Shown one piece after another: positions 44,790 to 53,285 of a DNA stretch of 64,000 nt. The stretch lies in NCBI RefSeq assembly GCF_000381905.1, contig NZ_KB907245.1, forward strand, positions 86,540 to 150,539. Direction: 5' to 3'. The DNA is from Paenibacillus fonticola DSM 21315. GTDB lineage: Bacteria; Bacillota; Bacilli; Paenibacillales; Paenibacillaceae. Within the stretch, counting starts at the first letter, position 1. The number at the start of each line of letters is the position of its first letter. Below the pieces are notes generated by a model. It did not search any database and was not told the origin of the DNA. It saw nothing but the letters and a program-made list of their open reading frames with translations. Made by a program: the position numbers and the translations under genes.

Positions 44790-46316
44790 TCACAACGATT
44801 TTCTTTCGTGAAAAGCTTCAGTGAACAAGCTTACAAAATACGGATCCCACTGCGTTCCCTGTCCTTTCTCCAAAATAGCGATTGCTGTATTAACATCTAA
44901 GCCTTTACGATAGGGCCGATCCGATGTCATCGCGTCAAAAGCATCGGCAACGGCAATAATTCTGCCAAATAGAGGAATCTCCTCTCCCTTGAGACCGTCG
45001 GGATATCCCGTGCCATCGTAGCGCTCATGGTGGGAACGAACACCTGGCAAAAAAGCAGCCATTTCATCCGCAGGCTCAATCTGCTTCAAAATCGCCTCGC
45101 CAAGTACGGGATGGGCCTTGATTTGAACCCATTCCTCCTCGGTAAGCCGCCCTTCCTTCAGCAGCACAGCATCTCTTATGCCCATTTTTCCAATGTCGTG
45201 AAGCAGTGCCGTTTTTCGTAATTGATCTATAGTATGCTTGGGCAGTCTGGCCAAAATGCCGATTTGAACAGCGTATTCAGCTACCCGTAAAGAATGGCCG
45301 GCCGTGTAGGGATCACGAGCGTCAAGCGCTGCCGCTAACGTTGCAAAATAGCTTTCAACCAATTGATCATTTCGGGCTGACTGAATTCTGATGCCGCGCA
45401 GCATGTGATTAAAACCGGAAACGAGCCGGGAAAACTCATCCGAGAACAGATCGCCCGCATCCGTCCGCAGATGGCCGTTTTTCACCTCCGCCATTCTTTC
45501 GAATAAATGCTGTATAGGCTCTTCAATTTCCCGGGTCAGCAGGCGCGAGCCGCCAAAAGCAAAGCTAAGCCCAATCAATAATACGATGCCGGCCCATTTC
45601 CAATATGTATAGTGATCGATATTCCAATCTTCCAGCCGAAATTGCATAAACAGACTGTACAGCAGGAGCGGGAATGCACCTATCAGAAAGAAGCTCCATC
45701 TCAGCTTGCGTTTAATCGTAATAAGCACCTTGCCCCCTAGGTTTAATTCTCTGCCGAACAAATACAGCGATCGGATATGCAGCTCCTGCAGCACCGGTCG
45801 AATGTAATGGGAGGTTAGAAAAAACACGATCAACGCATGCATGCCAGTAACGAGCGCTGCTCCCAGCAGGGTCATCGCTATATCATACACAGGAATCGAT
45901 AGTTTGCCAGTGGACTTAAGCAGCATAGTTAAGGTCAATGCCGGTACAGCCAAGCCCAATGAATGGGAGCCAAGAATTCTTTTGACGGTCAGTGCAGGTA
46001 AGCGGTGGGTCCTTAAATAAATCGTCTGCATTGTAGGAAAGCTTTCGATCTTCTGATAAAATGCCATTCGAACCGGTTTGATTTGCCTTCTAAAAATCTC
46101 CCATTCCAAGAAACTCATCAATGTAACGGACAGCAGCATGACAATATACAGCCAGGTGTACTCGCTCCTTGGATAATCCAGCTGCTTATCCATAAGCGTG
46201 AAGGCCAGAATACCTCCAATCGAAAGTACTGTTACGAGCAATCCTGCCACATAATCAAGCATCAGCCGAGAAAAAAATGTCTTGTATACAGACAATAGAA
46301 TATTCATCCCTTTCAA
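44790..46316 (-). CDS. HAMP and HD-GYP domain membrane protein
   Basis: A 508-residue protein: about seven helices in the N-terminal half, a HAMP-like linker (REIEEPIQHLFERMAEVKNG), and an HD-GYP phosphohydrolase domain with HSLRVAEYAVQIG, LLHDIGKMGI, HPVLGEAIL, HHERYDGTGYPDGLKGEEIP and AVADAFDAMTSDRPYRKG. HD-GYP proteins cleave cyclic-di-GMP. All key residues appear intact. Two starts (TTG 46316, ATG 46307) are possible and neither has a strong ribosome binding site. Divergent from the PplA-like gene. Confidence 0.9.
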   Translation of the reverse strand: MKGMNILLSVYKTFFSRLMLDYVAGLLVTVLSIGGILAFTLMDKQLDYPRSEYTWLYIVMLLSVTLMSFLEWEIFRRQIKPVRMAFYQKIESFPTMQTIYLRTHRLPALTVKRILGSHSLGLAVPALTLTMLLKSTGKLSIPVYDIAMTLLGAALVTGMHALIVFFLTSHYIRPVLQELHIRSLYLFGRELNLGGKVLITIKRKLRWSFFLIGAFPLLLYSLFMQFRLEDWNIDHYTYWKWAGIVLLIGLSFAFGGSRLLTREIEEPIQHLFERMAEVKNGHLRTDAGDLFSDEFSRLVSGFNHMLRGIRIQSARNDQLVESYFATLAAALDARDPYTAGHSLRVAEYAVQIGILARLPKHTIDQLRKTALLHDIGKMGIRDAVLLKEGRLTEEEWVQIKAHPVLGEAILKQIEPADEMAAFLPGVRSHHERYDGTGYPDGLKGEEIPLFGRIIAVADAFDAMTSDRPYRKGLDVNTAIAILEKGQGTQWDPYFVSLFTEAFHERKSL

Positions 46317-46464
46317 CTAGGAAATTATGGATGCTATATTACATCATTATCGGCACAAAAGTATGTAAATTTGACACCTTTTTCCGTTTTTCAACAGGTC
46401 AAATATCTTTTCCGGGAAAGATTGCTTTTTTTCATAATATTTAAAAAAAATATTTTAAAATCTA

Positions 46465-46478
46465 AGTAATCGCTTACA
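46465..46478 (+). promoter_or_regulatory. Candidate catabolite-responsive element (cre)
   Basis: AGTAATCGCTTACA agrees with the degenerate cre consensus TGWAANCGNTNWCA at 13 of 14 positions, upstream of both HD-GYP (divergent) and pplA-like genes. The consensus is loose, so chance is possible. Confidence 0.4.
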
Positions 46479-46542
46479 AACGCGATGTATCAAGCTTCAT
46501 CCCTTCTTCATTTTATTGCAGGATGTTTTTTGTCACAGGGTA

Positions 46543-46558
46543 AGTGATTTATTTCACA
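46543..46558 (+). promoter_or_regulatory. Candidate Fnr box upstream of the PplA-like gene
   Basis: AGTGA-TTTATT-TCACA matches the CRP/Fnr consensus TGTGA-N6-TCACA at nine of ten half-site positions. A possible -10, TATGAT at 46575-46580, lies about 27 bases downstream of the box centre, slightly closer than the usual class II spacing. Confidence 0.5.
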
Positions 46559-46720
46559 TATATGCTTTTATTTATATGATAAGCTTTCCTCAAACCAAAG
46601 GATTTCCTCTTTTTCCAAGGCTTCAGGAATCCTGAAACTTCCTTAATTATATAGCCCCTACGTTATTAAAATGGTTCACATTTTAATATATACAATTTTA
46701 TCTTTTGGAGGTCATTTAAC

Positions 46721-47632
46721 ATGAAAAAAGCATCCATTCTTCTCTGCAGCGCATTGCTGCTAGGCCTTCTCGCAGGTTGCGGGGCAAAAAATGAAGCTAA
46801 CAACAAGACGGAGCCGGCAAACAACGCTCCCGCTACCGAGAACAGCTCCACGAACGCTGCTGCTGAAGCTCCTTCTGCGGAGGGCAAATTCCAGGACGGT
46901 CTCTACTTCGCACTGGGTAAAGAAGATCCAAAATCCGGCTGGCAGTATTTCGTGAAGCTGCAAGTGGAAGGCGGAAAAATCACCGACGTAGACTGGAATG
47001 GCACCAACGCAACAGTTCCAGTAGACAAAGTTACTTACTCCGAGCAAGGCAAATACGGCATGGTTGCCAAAGGCGGCTCGCAAGCTGAGTGGCATGAGCA
47101 AGCAGCCAAAGCGGTCGCTTTCCTCATCGAGAAGCAAGACACAAAGGCGGTAACCCTTGATGCTGAAGGCAGAACAGATGCCATTTCCGGCGTATCCATT
47201 CACGTTAACGACTTGTTCGACCTTGCTGATCAAGCGCTAGCTGCAGGTCCAATCCAACCAGGGCCTTACAAAGACGGTAATTACCACGCCGAAGAAGAAA
47301 AATTCGCCGAGAAATCCGGCTGGAAAGAAACCGTTGACGTGATCGTATCCGCAGGAAATATCGTTAGAGTGAACTTCAGCGGCGTAAACGAAGCCGGCGA
47401 AGACAAGAAACAAAACTCCATCGACGGCAAATACGGCATGGTTGCCAACGGCGGCGCGCAAGCTGAGTGGCATGAGCAAGCAGCCAAAGCCGAGCAATAC
47501 TTGATTGAGAAACAAGATCCAGCCGCTGCAAGCTTTGATGATGCAGGTAAAACCGATGCTGTTTCTGGTGTATCCATTACTTTGAAATCGTACTTTGATC
47601 TTACGGCTAAAGCTTTAGAACAAGCGAAGTAA
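46721..47632 (+). CDS. pplA: PplA-like lipoprotein with two FMN-attachment domains
   Basis: A 303-residue lipoprotein: lipobox LLAGC with Cys20, an Asn/Ala/Thr-rich spacer to about residue 55, then two tandem homologous domains. Each ends in an FMN-binding motif, TDAISGVS (Ser159) and TDAVSGVS (Ser285), the D-x-x-SGxS/T site flavinylated by ApbE-type enzymes. Listeria PplA has the same plan and passes electrons to extracellular acceptors. The next gene encodes an Ndh2-like dehydrogenase, as in Listeria. Near-identical 65-base segments in the two halves (47048-47112 and 47426-47490) point to recent duplication or gene conversion. No apbE gene is in the window. Confidence 0.82.
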   Translation: MKKASILLCSALLLGLLAGCGAKNEANNKTEPANNAPATENSSTNAAAEAPSAEGKFQDGLYFALGKEDPKSGWQYFVKLQVEGGKITDVDWNGTNATVPVDKVTYSEQGKYGMVAKGGSQAEWHEQAAKAVAFLIEKQDTKAVTLDAEGRTDAISGVSIHVNDLFDLADQALAAGPIQPGPYKDGNYHAEEEKFAEKSGWKETVDVIVSAGNIVRVNFSGVNEAGEDKKQNSIDGKYGMVANGGAQAEWHEQAAKAEQYLIEKQDPAAASFDDAGKTDAVSGVSITLKSYFDLTAKALEQAK

Positions 47633-47813
47633 TCATCGCCGCTTAAGCAGCAGCCCCATCTTATTGAATTATCCGCCGCTGCTTAAGCAGTAATTCCAGC
47701 TTAGAGAGTGAACATCTCTGCTTGAGCAGCGGCTCCTACAAAAAAATGCAGCTGGTTTAGCAGCTAAGCTACTGTATCTCCATTGATTACCAGCCTAAAG
47801 TAAGAAGGTGAAT

Positions 47814-49694
47814 ATGTTGAAGAAAATAGTTGTTCTTGGCGGCGGCTACGGTGGTGTCGTCACGTCGAAGCACCTGGCCAAACTGTTCAAAAAAGACAAA
47901 GACGTCGAAATCCAGCTCATTGACAAGAACCCGTACCATACACTGCTCACGGAATTGCACGAAGTCGCGGCAAACCGGGCGCCTGAAGATTCCATACAAA
48001 TTGAATTGAAGAAAATCTTCGCAGGACAGAAAGTCGATGTCGTCCTGGACTACATCGACAACATTGATTTTAAATCCAAGGAGCTGCGCTCCAAGAAACA
48101 CACTTACAAGTATGACTACCTCGTTATCGGTACCGGCTGTAAACCAACGTTCTTCGGCATTCCAGGTGCTGAGGAGCATGCGATGACCTTATGGTCCTAC
48201 GAGGATGCCGTTAGACTAAAGGAACAGGTTCGCCGCATGTTCAGCGAGGCCGCCAAAGAGACGGACCCAGCGATCCGTAAGAAGAAACTGTCCTTCGTCG
48301 TCGTCGGAGCTGGCTTTACTGGAGTAGAGCTCATAGGCGAGCTTGCCGAATTCCGCGACGAGTTGTGCAAGGAGTTCTACATCGATCAAAGCGAGGTTCG
48401 CCTCGTCGTAGCGGATATGGCGCCGAAAATTTTGCCCATCCTGCCTGACAAGCTGATCGACAAGGCGGTCAAACGCCTGAATAAAATGAACGTCGAAATC
48501 GTGACGAGTGCTAAAATTACCGGCGTTACAAAATCGAGCGTCCTCCTCGGAGAGAAGGAACTCGAAGCGGCGACGATCGTCTGGACAGCTGGTGTAGAAG
48601 GCTCCGAGCTGGTAGGCAAGCTGGACGTTCAGCAGGAAGGCCGCAAACGGATTGTCACCAATGACAAGCTGCAAAGTGTCGATCACGAGGATGTATATAT
48701 CGTTGGGGACAACATCTACTACATCCCGGAAGGCGAGACCCGTCCTGTTCCGCAAATGGTTGAGAACGCCGAGCAAGCGGGACCGCTCATAGCCCGTAAC
48801 ATTCATGCAGTTATCAAAGGCAAGCCGCAGAAATCCTACAAACCAGGCTTCCATGGAACGATGGTCTGCATCGGCAGCCGCTACGGCGTAGCGAATGTAG
48901 GAATGCCGAATAAAATGTTCATGGTCAGCGGATTCTTCGCAATGTTCTGCAAGCACTTGATCAATATGTATTATCTGTTCACGGTAGTAGGCTTCAATAA
49001 AGTATGGACTTATATGATGCATGAGTTTTTCCACGTGAACAATCGCCGAAGCTTCGTAGGCGGCCATTTCTCCAAGCGCTCGCCTAACTTCTGGCTGCTG
49101 CCGCTTCGGGTATTCGTCGGTTACAAATGGCTGCAGGAAGGTCTCGACAAGCTGCCTAAAGTGTTGAAGAACCCATCCGACATCTTTCTGATTCCGGCGC
49201 CTCCGAATGCCGGCGACGCGATATCGGCAGCAAGTGAAGCGGCACAGGCCGTTACGACAACCGTCGACGCGCAAACGGCAGCATCCGCAGTAGAGAGCGC
49301 ATCTACCGCTGTTACAGCACTGCCAGTACCAGGCTTCATTACCGATACGGTGAACTGGTTTATGGGTCTCTTCTTCTATACTTCCGACGGCGGCTATACC
49401 GGGCTCGCCTCCGTATTCCAGACCGGCATGGTGTTTGCGGAGATTGTTATCGGAATTCTGCTCATCGTCGGCCTGTTCACTGCAGTATCTTCGATTGTCA
49501 CTGTAGCTCTGGGCATCATGATCTGGTCGTCCAGCATGGCTTCGGGCGAAATGCTCTGGTACATGACAGCTGGCGTAGCACTGATTGGCGGATCCGGCAG
49601 CATGTTCGGACTGGATTACTACGTACTGCCTTGGCTGAAAAAGCACTGGAAGAGAATACCACTCGTACGCAGATGGTATCTTTACACGGATTAG
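47814..49694 (+). CDS. ndh2: Ndh2-like type II NADH dehydrogenase with C-terminal membrane domain
   Basis: About 627 residues. Residues 1-400 form an FAD/NAD(P)H oxidoreductase: VVLGGGYGGVVTSKHL (FAD), FVVVGAGFTGVELIGELAEF (NADH) and EDVYIVGDN. The remaining 220 residues are membrane helices with LLPLRVFVGYKWLQEGLDKL, a DoxX-like feature, and an Ala/Thr-rich loop. This extended form is like Listeria Ndh2, which feeds electrons to a dedicated quinone for extracellular transfer; ordinary NDH-2 is about 400 residues. ATG (47814) and the next TTG both fit the AAGAAGG. Followed by a strong terminator. Confidence 0.87.
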   Translation: MLKKIVVLGGGYGGVVTSKHLAKLFKKDKDVEIQLIDKNPYHTLLTELHEVAANRAPEDSIQIELKKIFAGQKVDVVLDYIDNIDFKSKELRSKKHTYKYDYLVIGTGCKPTFFGIPGAEEHAMTLWSYEDAVRLKEQVRRMFSEAAKETDPAIRKKKLSFVVVGAGFTGVELIGELAEFRDELCKEFYIDQSEVRLVVADMAPKILPILPDKLIDKAVKRLNKMNVEIVTSAKITGVTKSSVLLGEKELEAATIVWTAGVEGSELVGKLDVQQEGRKRIVTNDKLQSVDHEDVYIVGDNIYYIPEGETRPVPQMVENAEQAGPLIARNIHAVIKGKPQKSYKPGFHGTMVCIGSRYGVANVGMPNKMFMVSGFFAMFCKHLINMYYLFTVVGFNKVWTYMMHEFFHVNNRRSFVGGHFSKRSPNFWLLPLRVFVGYKWLQEGLDKLPKVLKNPSDIFLIPAPPNAGDAISAASEAAQAVTTTVDAQTAASAVESASTAVTALPVPGFITDTVNWFMGLFFYTSDGGYTGLASVFQTGMVFAEIVIGILLIVGLFTAVSSIVTVALGIMIWSSSMASGEMLWYMTAGVALIGGSGSMFGLDYYVLPWLKKHWKRIPLVRRWYLYTD

Positions 49695-49734
49695 TTATCT
49701 AAAACTGCACATCAGTTATTGACCTCTTAAATCC

Positions 49735-49773
49735 AGAGTAATGTGCGGTTGCTGCACATTACTCTGATTTTTA
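49735..49773 (+). terminator. Strong terminator after ndh2
   Basis: Perfect twelve-pair stem AGAGTAATGTGC/GCACATTACTCT with a seven-base loop followed by GATTTTT. Confidence 0.92.
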
Positions 49774-49793
49774 ACAATTAAACATTTAAGTTA

Positions 49794-49847
49794 TATCTGT
49801 TCTTCGATCTTTATCTGCTCTTCAATCTTTATCTGCTCTTCAATCAC
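49794..49847. repeat. 18-base tandem repeat (TATCTGCTCTTCAATCTT)
   Basis: Three consecutive copies of an 18-base unit between the ndh2 terminator and the small HepS-like gene; the first copy has two substitutions. Confidence 0.75.
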
Positions 49848-49931
49848 TGTAATGATTCGCAAAGGAGATTAAGCCGCCGACACCGGTGCGAAATTCCCTG
49901 CAACCTACTTGCTTGTTAAGGAGTGTTTCTT

Positions 49932-50384
49932 ATGATTACTGCGCTCATTCAAGATGCTTTTCATTTATTGCAGGGCGAAATATCGCCCGAAACCGGCATT
50001 ATCCTTCATTTAAAAGAAGAAGACGTATGGCCTGCAGCCCTTCTTCTCTCTGAATATGATATGACAGCACAACGACAAGCTCGTTTGCTCTCCATTTACA
50101 TCGCAATCAATCTCGCTCTCCTGCGTCACCAAAATTGCAATCAGTTGGAACCCGGTGACGTGCTTACTCGTAAAGTGTTGGACGGCGATTACTTATATAG
50201 CTTATACGTGCAGCTCTGCCTGCGCTTTGAGGAATTTGATTTCCTTGCCCATTTGGCTCCTGTTGTTAAGCAAATTCAAATTAAACGGGTAGAAGGCCAA
50301 CCTGAAGATGAACGGCTTATTAAAGGAATGGAGATATTTCTCCGACTGGAGCATCATCGCAACAATACCCGCGAAGCCATTTAA
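49932..50384 (+). CDS. Small protein resembling heptaprenyl diphosphate synthase subunit I
   Basis: About 150 residues, all-helical and soluble. The block LDGDYLYSLYVQLCLRFEE resembles the HepS/GerCA (component I) motif GDY-x-SALYY found in two-subunit polyprenyl synthases, and the gene lies 45 bases before a polyprenyl synthase gene. It is much shorter than B. subtilis HepS (about 250 residues). I infer a regulatory or partner subunit for the downstream synthase; this is not proven. ATG at 49932 has AAGGAG eight bases upstream. Confidence 0.62.
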   Translation: MITALIQDAFHLLQGEISPETGIILHLKEEDVWPAALLLSEYDMTAQRQARLLSIYIAINLALLRHQNCNQLEPGDVLTRKVLDGDYLYSLYVQLCLRFEEFDFLAHLAPVVKQIQIKRVEGQPEDERLIKGMEIFLRLEHHRNNTREAI

Positions 50385-50429
50385 CAATTTAGGCGTTAGG
50401 CGGCCACTTTTAACGAGGAGGGGAACAGG

Positions 50430-51410
50430 ATGAACCTGAATGAACAGCTTGGCATCTCCCTTAGAGCGGTAGATAAAGAAATCGAGAATATGGTGAAGTT
50501 TGACAAGGATGTTCCCCGCTCCTCAGAGCTGGCCCGCAGCATTCTCGAACTTATTCGCTCAGGCGGCAAGCGGGTACGTCCACTAATGGTGATCGTGGGA
50601 AGCCGCTTCGGCTCCGCGCCTGACGAGCGCAAGGCATGGCGGTTGGCCGCTGCCGCCGAATTCATTCATGCCGCTTCCCTGATCCACGACGACGTCATCG
50701 ACGACTCTCCGGTTCGCCGGGGCGACACAGCGATGCATATCAAGCTCGGAATCAACCGGGCGATCCACGTCGGCAATTATATGTCGGCCCGGGTGATCGA
50801 ACTGATCTCCGCCTATTCTGCCGATCGCGAACGCTATGCTTACGATCTCTCTTCTCTGGTTACGACGCAGCTCTGCTTGGGCGAATATCAGCAGTTATCT
50901 CATCTGTTCGATTACGACGTAACGATAGAGCAATACTTGGAGAAATCGAAAAATAAAACCGCCCAGCTCATGGCAGCCTGCCTGCGAATCGGAGCGCTGT
51001 CAGCCGCAGCGGACGAGGAAACAGCGGATTTACTGTACAGCTTCGGGGAGAAGCTGGGCATGTCCTTCCAAATTCGCGACGACATTTTGGATTTCACCCA
51101 GTCCTCGGCGAAGCTTGGCAAACCTGCGGGCAGCGACCTGCGCAGCGGTCAAGTGACGCTTCCCGTTCTGTTCGCGCTGCAGGATGAGGAGCTTGCGCTT
51201 AGAATCCGGTCGATCGGCGCGCACACGCCGGCCGAATATACAAGCGAAGTCATCGACGCGATCCAAAGCAGCGGGGCGCTTCAGCAAACCGAGGCGTTAA
51301 GCCAGCAATATTTGGACGAGGCGCAGCAAATCATCGATCGGTTAAGCGGCTATCCGGCCCACCGGGATTTGCAGGCGCTGCTCAGCTTCTTTGGCGGCCG
51401 TGAGAAATAA
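50430..51410 (+). CDS. Polyprenyl diphosphate synthase (HepT/DmkB type)
   Basis: A 326-residue all-helical trans-prenyltransferase making the long isoprenoid chain of menaquinone. First aspartate motif LIHDDVIDDSPVRRG, second IRDDILDF; SGGKRVRPLMV is the substrate-binding entry. GAGGAGGGG precedes the ATG. In Listeria the homologue DmkB closes the extracellular electron transfer locus that contains pplA and ndh2, and this gene occupies the same relative place. It could equally be the housekeeping menaquinone enzyme. A terminator follows. Confidence 0.88.
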   Translation: MNLNEQLGISLRAVDKEIENMVKFDKDVPRSSELARSILELIRSGGKRVRPLMVIVGSRFGSAPDERKAWRLAAAAEFIHAASLIHDDVIDDSPVRRGDTAMHIKLGINRAIHVGNYMSARVIELISAYSADRERYAYDLSSLVTTQLCLGEYQQLSHLFDYDVTIEQYLEKSKNKTAQLMAACLRIGALSAAADEETADLLYSFGEKLGMSFQIRDDILDFTQSSAKLGKPAGSDLRSGQVTLPVLFALQDEELALRIRSIGAHTPAEYTSEVIDAIQSSGALQQTEALSQQYLDEAQQIIDRLSGYPAHRDLQALLSFFGGREK

Positions 51411-51510
51411 TTCTCAGGTTCTCTACTAAATTCATAAGAAGACACTTCTCGTCATGGATGGGGCCACTGAAGAACTGGCTTTTTTCAAGAGTCGGTATAG
51501 TCCAGCTCAA

Positions 51511-51558
51511 AAAGAAGGTGTCATTTCCCACATTATGGGGCGGATGCCTTCTTTTTTT
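51511..51558 (+). terminator. Terminator of the polyprenyl synthase gene
   Basis: AAGAAGGTGTC pairs with GATGCCTTCTT (two G-T wobbles) and runs into TTTTTTT. Confidence 0.8.
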
Positions 51559-51772
51559 GGTCGCCTTTTGTTGTATTTCCCGTTAAATTTACTCAGATAT
51601 CTTCAATATTCGTTTGAGGTTATATATCTATCTTCTATATTTCTATCTTCTATATTTCTATCCTCCATATTTTGGTATCCCCATTTTCTATATTTCCATC
51701 TTCTATATTTAGATATTTCGATGTTTAGATGTTTCGGTATTTTTTCGTTCCTTAGACATTCAGATATTTCTA

Positions 51773-51860
51773 TATAAGATGAACTATCGAAATGAATGCG
51801 GGGCAAGTACGTAAATATTCCTTTGATCGCTGCTGTACCCAGATTTCTTGGATGATAAAT
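51773..51860. repeat. Diverged direct repeat, copy A
   Basis: About 88 bases starting TATAAGATGAACTATCGAAA; matches copy B at 52052-52146 along its length, sharing GCAAGTACGTAAA, ATCGCTG and GTACCCA. Confidence 0.65.
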
Positions 51861-52051
51861 GTAATTCATGTATCTAATTATGCTCTATACGAATGTTTCA
51901 GCGGATTAGATAGATTTTATGTATCTAAAATCAAAAATTCAGCCTATGATGGGCCTCCCCCTTCTTTTAATGACATGAAATACATTTAAATCTGCTTTCC
52001 CCTACTTCCCACAACAACTAACTGCCAAAAATCCATTTAAAAATCCATTTA

Positions 52052-52146
52052 TATAAGTTGAACTATAAAATTGAATGCGCGGCAAAGGCAAGTACGTAAA
52101 ATGTTGCTGCAATCGCTGTTGTACCCAAATTCCTTGAATGATACTC
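52052..52146. repeat. Diverged direct repeat, copy B
   Basis: About 95 bases starting TATAAGTTGAACTATAAAAT, colinear with copy A (51773-51860) with one short insertion (AAAGGC) and scattered substitutions. Confidence 0.65.
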
Positions 52147-52328
52147 GTTCGAGCGCTTACGTTCACGCCGTAGAGGATGGCTTGCCAGCTTAGGTTCGTA
52201 ACAGGTGGAAGTTCTCTCCCAAAAATTTAACAGGCGTTTAACCCGGCGTTGATGCCGTGTTAATCCCCCCCGTCTAAACTGAGATTGATATTTAGCCATA
52301 AAATTGATTCGCCAGGGAGGGAATAGCC

Positions 52329-53285
52329 TTGAACACCACAGCCAGAAACGCGCCAGCTTCTGCCGCGATACCCACCTCACCTTACAAACCCATACATAGG
52401 GCACGAATCTCAGCAAGCTTGAAAGAGCATGCGCTGGCCTATCTTTTTCTCGCTCCATCCATCGTAATTTTCGGTCTATTTCTCTTATATCCCCTCGTTA
52501 AATCGATATACCTCAGCTTCTTCCTGACTGACCCTCGGGGCAATATCGCGGCTTACGTCGGGCTGGACAATTTCAAGCAGCTTTTGGGCTCCGCCCAGTT
52601 CTGGAACAGCCTGGAGGTTACTGGAAAGTTCGTGCTGCTCACCGTTCCGGGCGGGCTTGCCCTCGGCCTGATCATGGCTGCGCTCGCTCATTCCCGCCTC
52701 AAAGGGATGAGCCTGTTTCAGTTTATATTCTCCCTTCCTCTCGCCGTCTCGGTCAGCACCTCGGCAGTCATCTGGATGATGCTGTTCCATCCTACGCTGG
52801 GCATGTTCAATTACTTCCTCGATTTGGCGGGACTTCCCGCGGTACAATGGCTGACCGATTCGCGCTGGGCGCTGCTCTCGATTTCCGTCATGACAATTTG
52901 GATGAATTCCGGCTTTAATTTCATCGTCCTGCTCAGCGGCCTGCAAGGCATTCCCGAGGATATGTACGACAGTGCCAAAGTGGACGGCGCAGGACCTTTC
53001 CGCACGTTTATCCGCATCATTTTGCCCTTGTTGTCGCCTACACTATTCTTTCTGCTCATCGTCTCGGTTATCGGTTCGTTTCAGGCGTTTGGGCAAATGC
53101 ATATTTTGACGAAAGGCGGCCCTGCGGGCTCGACCGAAGTATTCGTCTATTCCATTTACAAGGAAGCCTTCGTCAATTACCAATTCGGTACGGGAAGCGC
53201 CATGGCTATCATCCTGTTTCTGCTCATTCTGGCTTTGACGCTCATACAGTTCACCATTTTGGAAAAGAAGGTGCATTATCAATGA
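52329..53285 (+). CDS. ugpA: Sugar/glycerol-3-phosphate ABC permease, UgpA-like
   Basis: A 318-residue permease of the CUT1 type with six helices (AYLFLAPSIVIFGLFLLYPL onward). The cytoplasmic EAA loop DMYDSAKVDGAGPFRTFIRI-IILPLLSP is intact. With the next two genes it makes a UgpA-UgpE-UgpB-type importer. The N-terminus carries about 40 extra residues, mostly small and polar. The start is TTG or GTG-like at 52329 with GGAGGGAA upstream. Next gene overlaps by four bases. Confidence 0.87.
   Translation: MNTTARNAPASAAIPTSPYKPIHRARISASLKEHALAYLFLAPSIVIFGLFLLYPLVKSIYLSFFLTDPRGNIAAYVGLDNFKQLLGSAQFWNSLEVTGKFVLLTVPGGLALGLIMAALAHSRLKGMSLFQFIFSLPLAVSVSTSAVIWMMLFHPTLGMFNYFLDLAGLPAVQWLTDSRWALLSISVMTIWMNSGFNFIVLLSGLQGIPEDMYDSAKVDGAGPFRTFIRIILPLLSPTLFFLLIVSVIGSFQAFGQMHILTKGGPAGSTEVFVYSIYKEAFVNYQFGTGSAMAIILFLLILALTLIQFTILEKKVHYQ

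Larger units (their letters stand above)
46317..46720. other. Regulatory region upstream of the PplA-like gene
   Basis: About 400 AT-rich bases. It carries a CcpA-like cre sequence at 46465-46478 and a CRP/FNR-type palindrome at 46543-46558 (both listed separately), plus TATGAT at 46575-46580 as a possible -10 box. Confidence 0.5.
51411..52328. other. Gene-free region with terminator and repeats
   Basis: About 900 bases. Contains the terminator at 51511-51558, a TCTATATTTCTATCTTC simple-sequence block (51600-51780) and two diverged copies of an 85-95-base direct repeat (51773-51860 and 52052-52146). Frames crossing it are low-complexity translations and not genes. Confidence 0.65.

Noticed and set aside
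48216..49646. Long minus-strand frame (476 residues) opposite ndh2
   Set aside because: It lies wholly antisense to a well-supported oxidoreductase gene and shows no family motif.
51454..51989. Open frames in the AT-rich block downstream of the polyprenyl synthase
   Set aside because: Composition is simple sequence, one overlaps the direct repeat, and none has a credible start.
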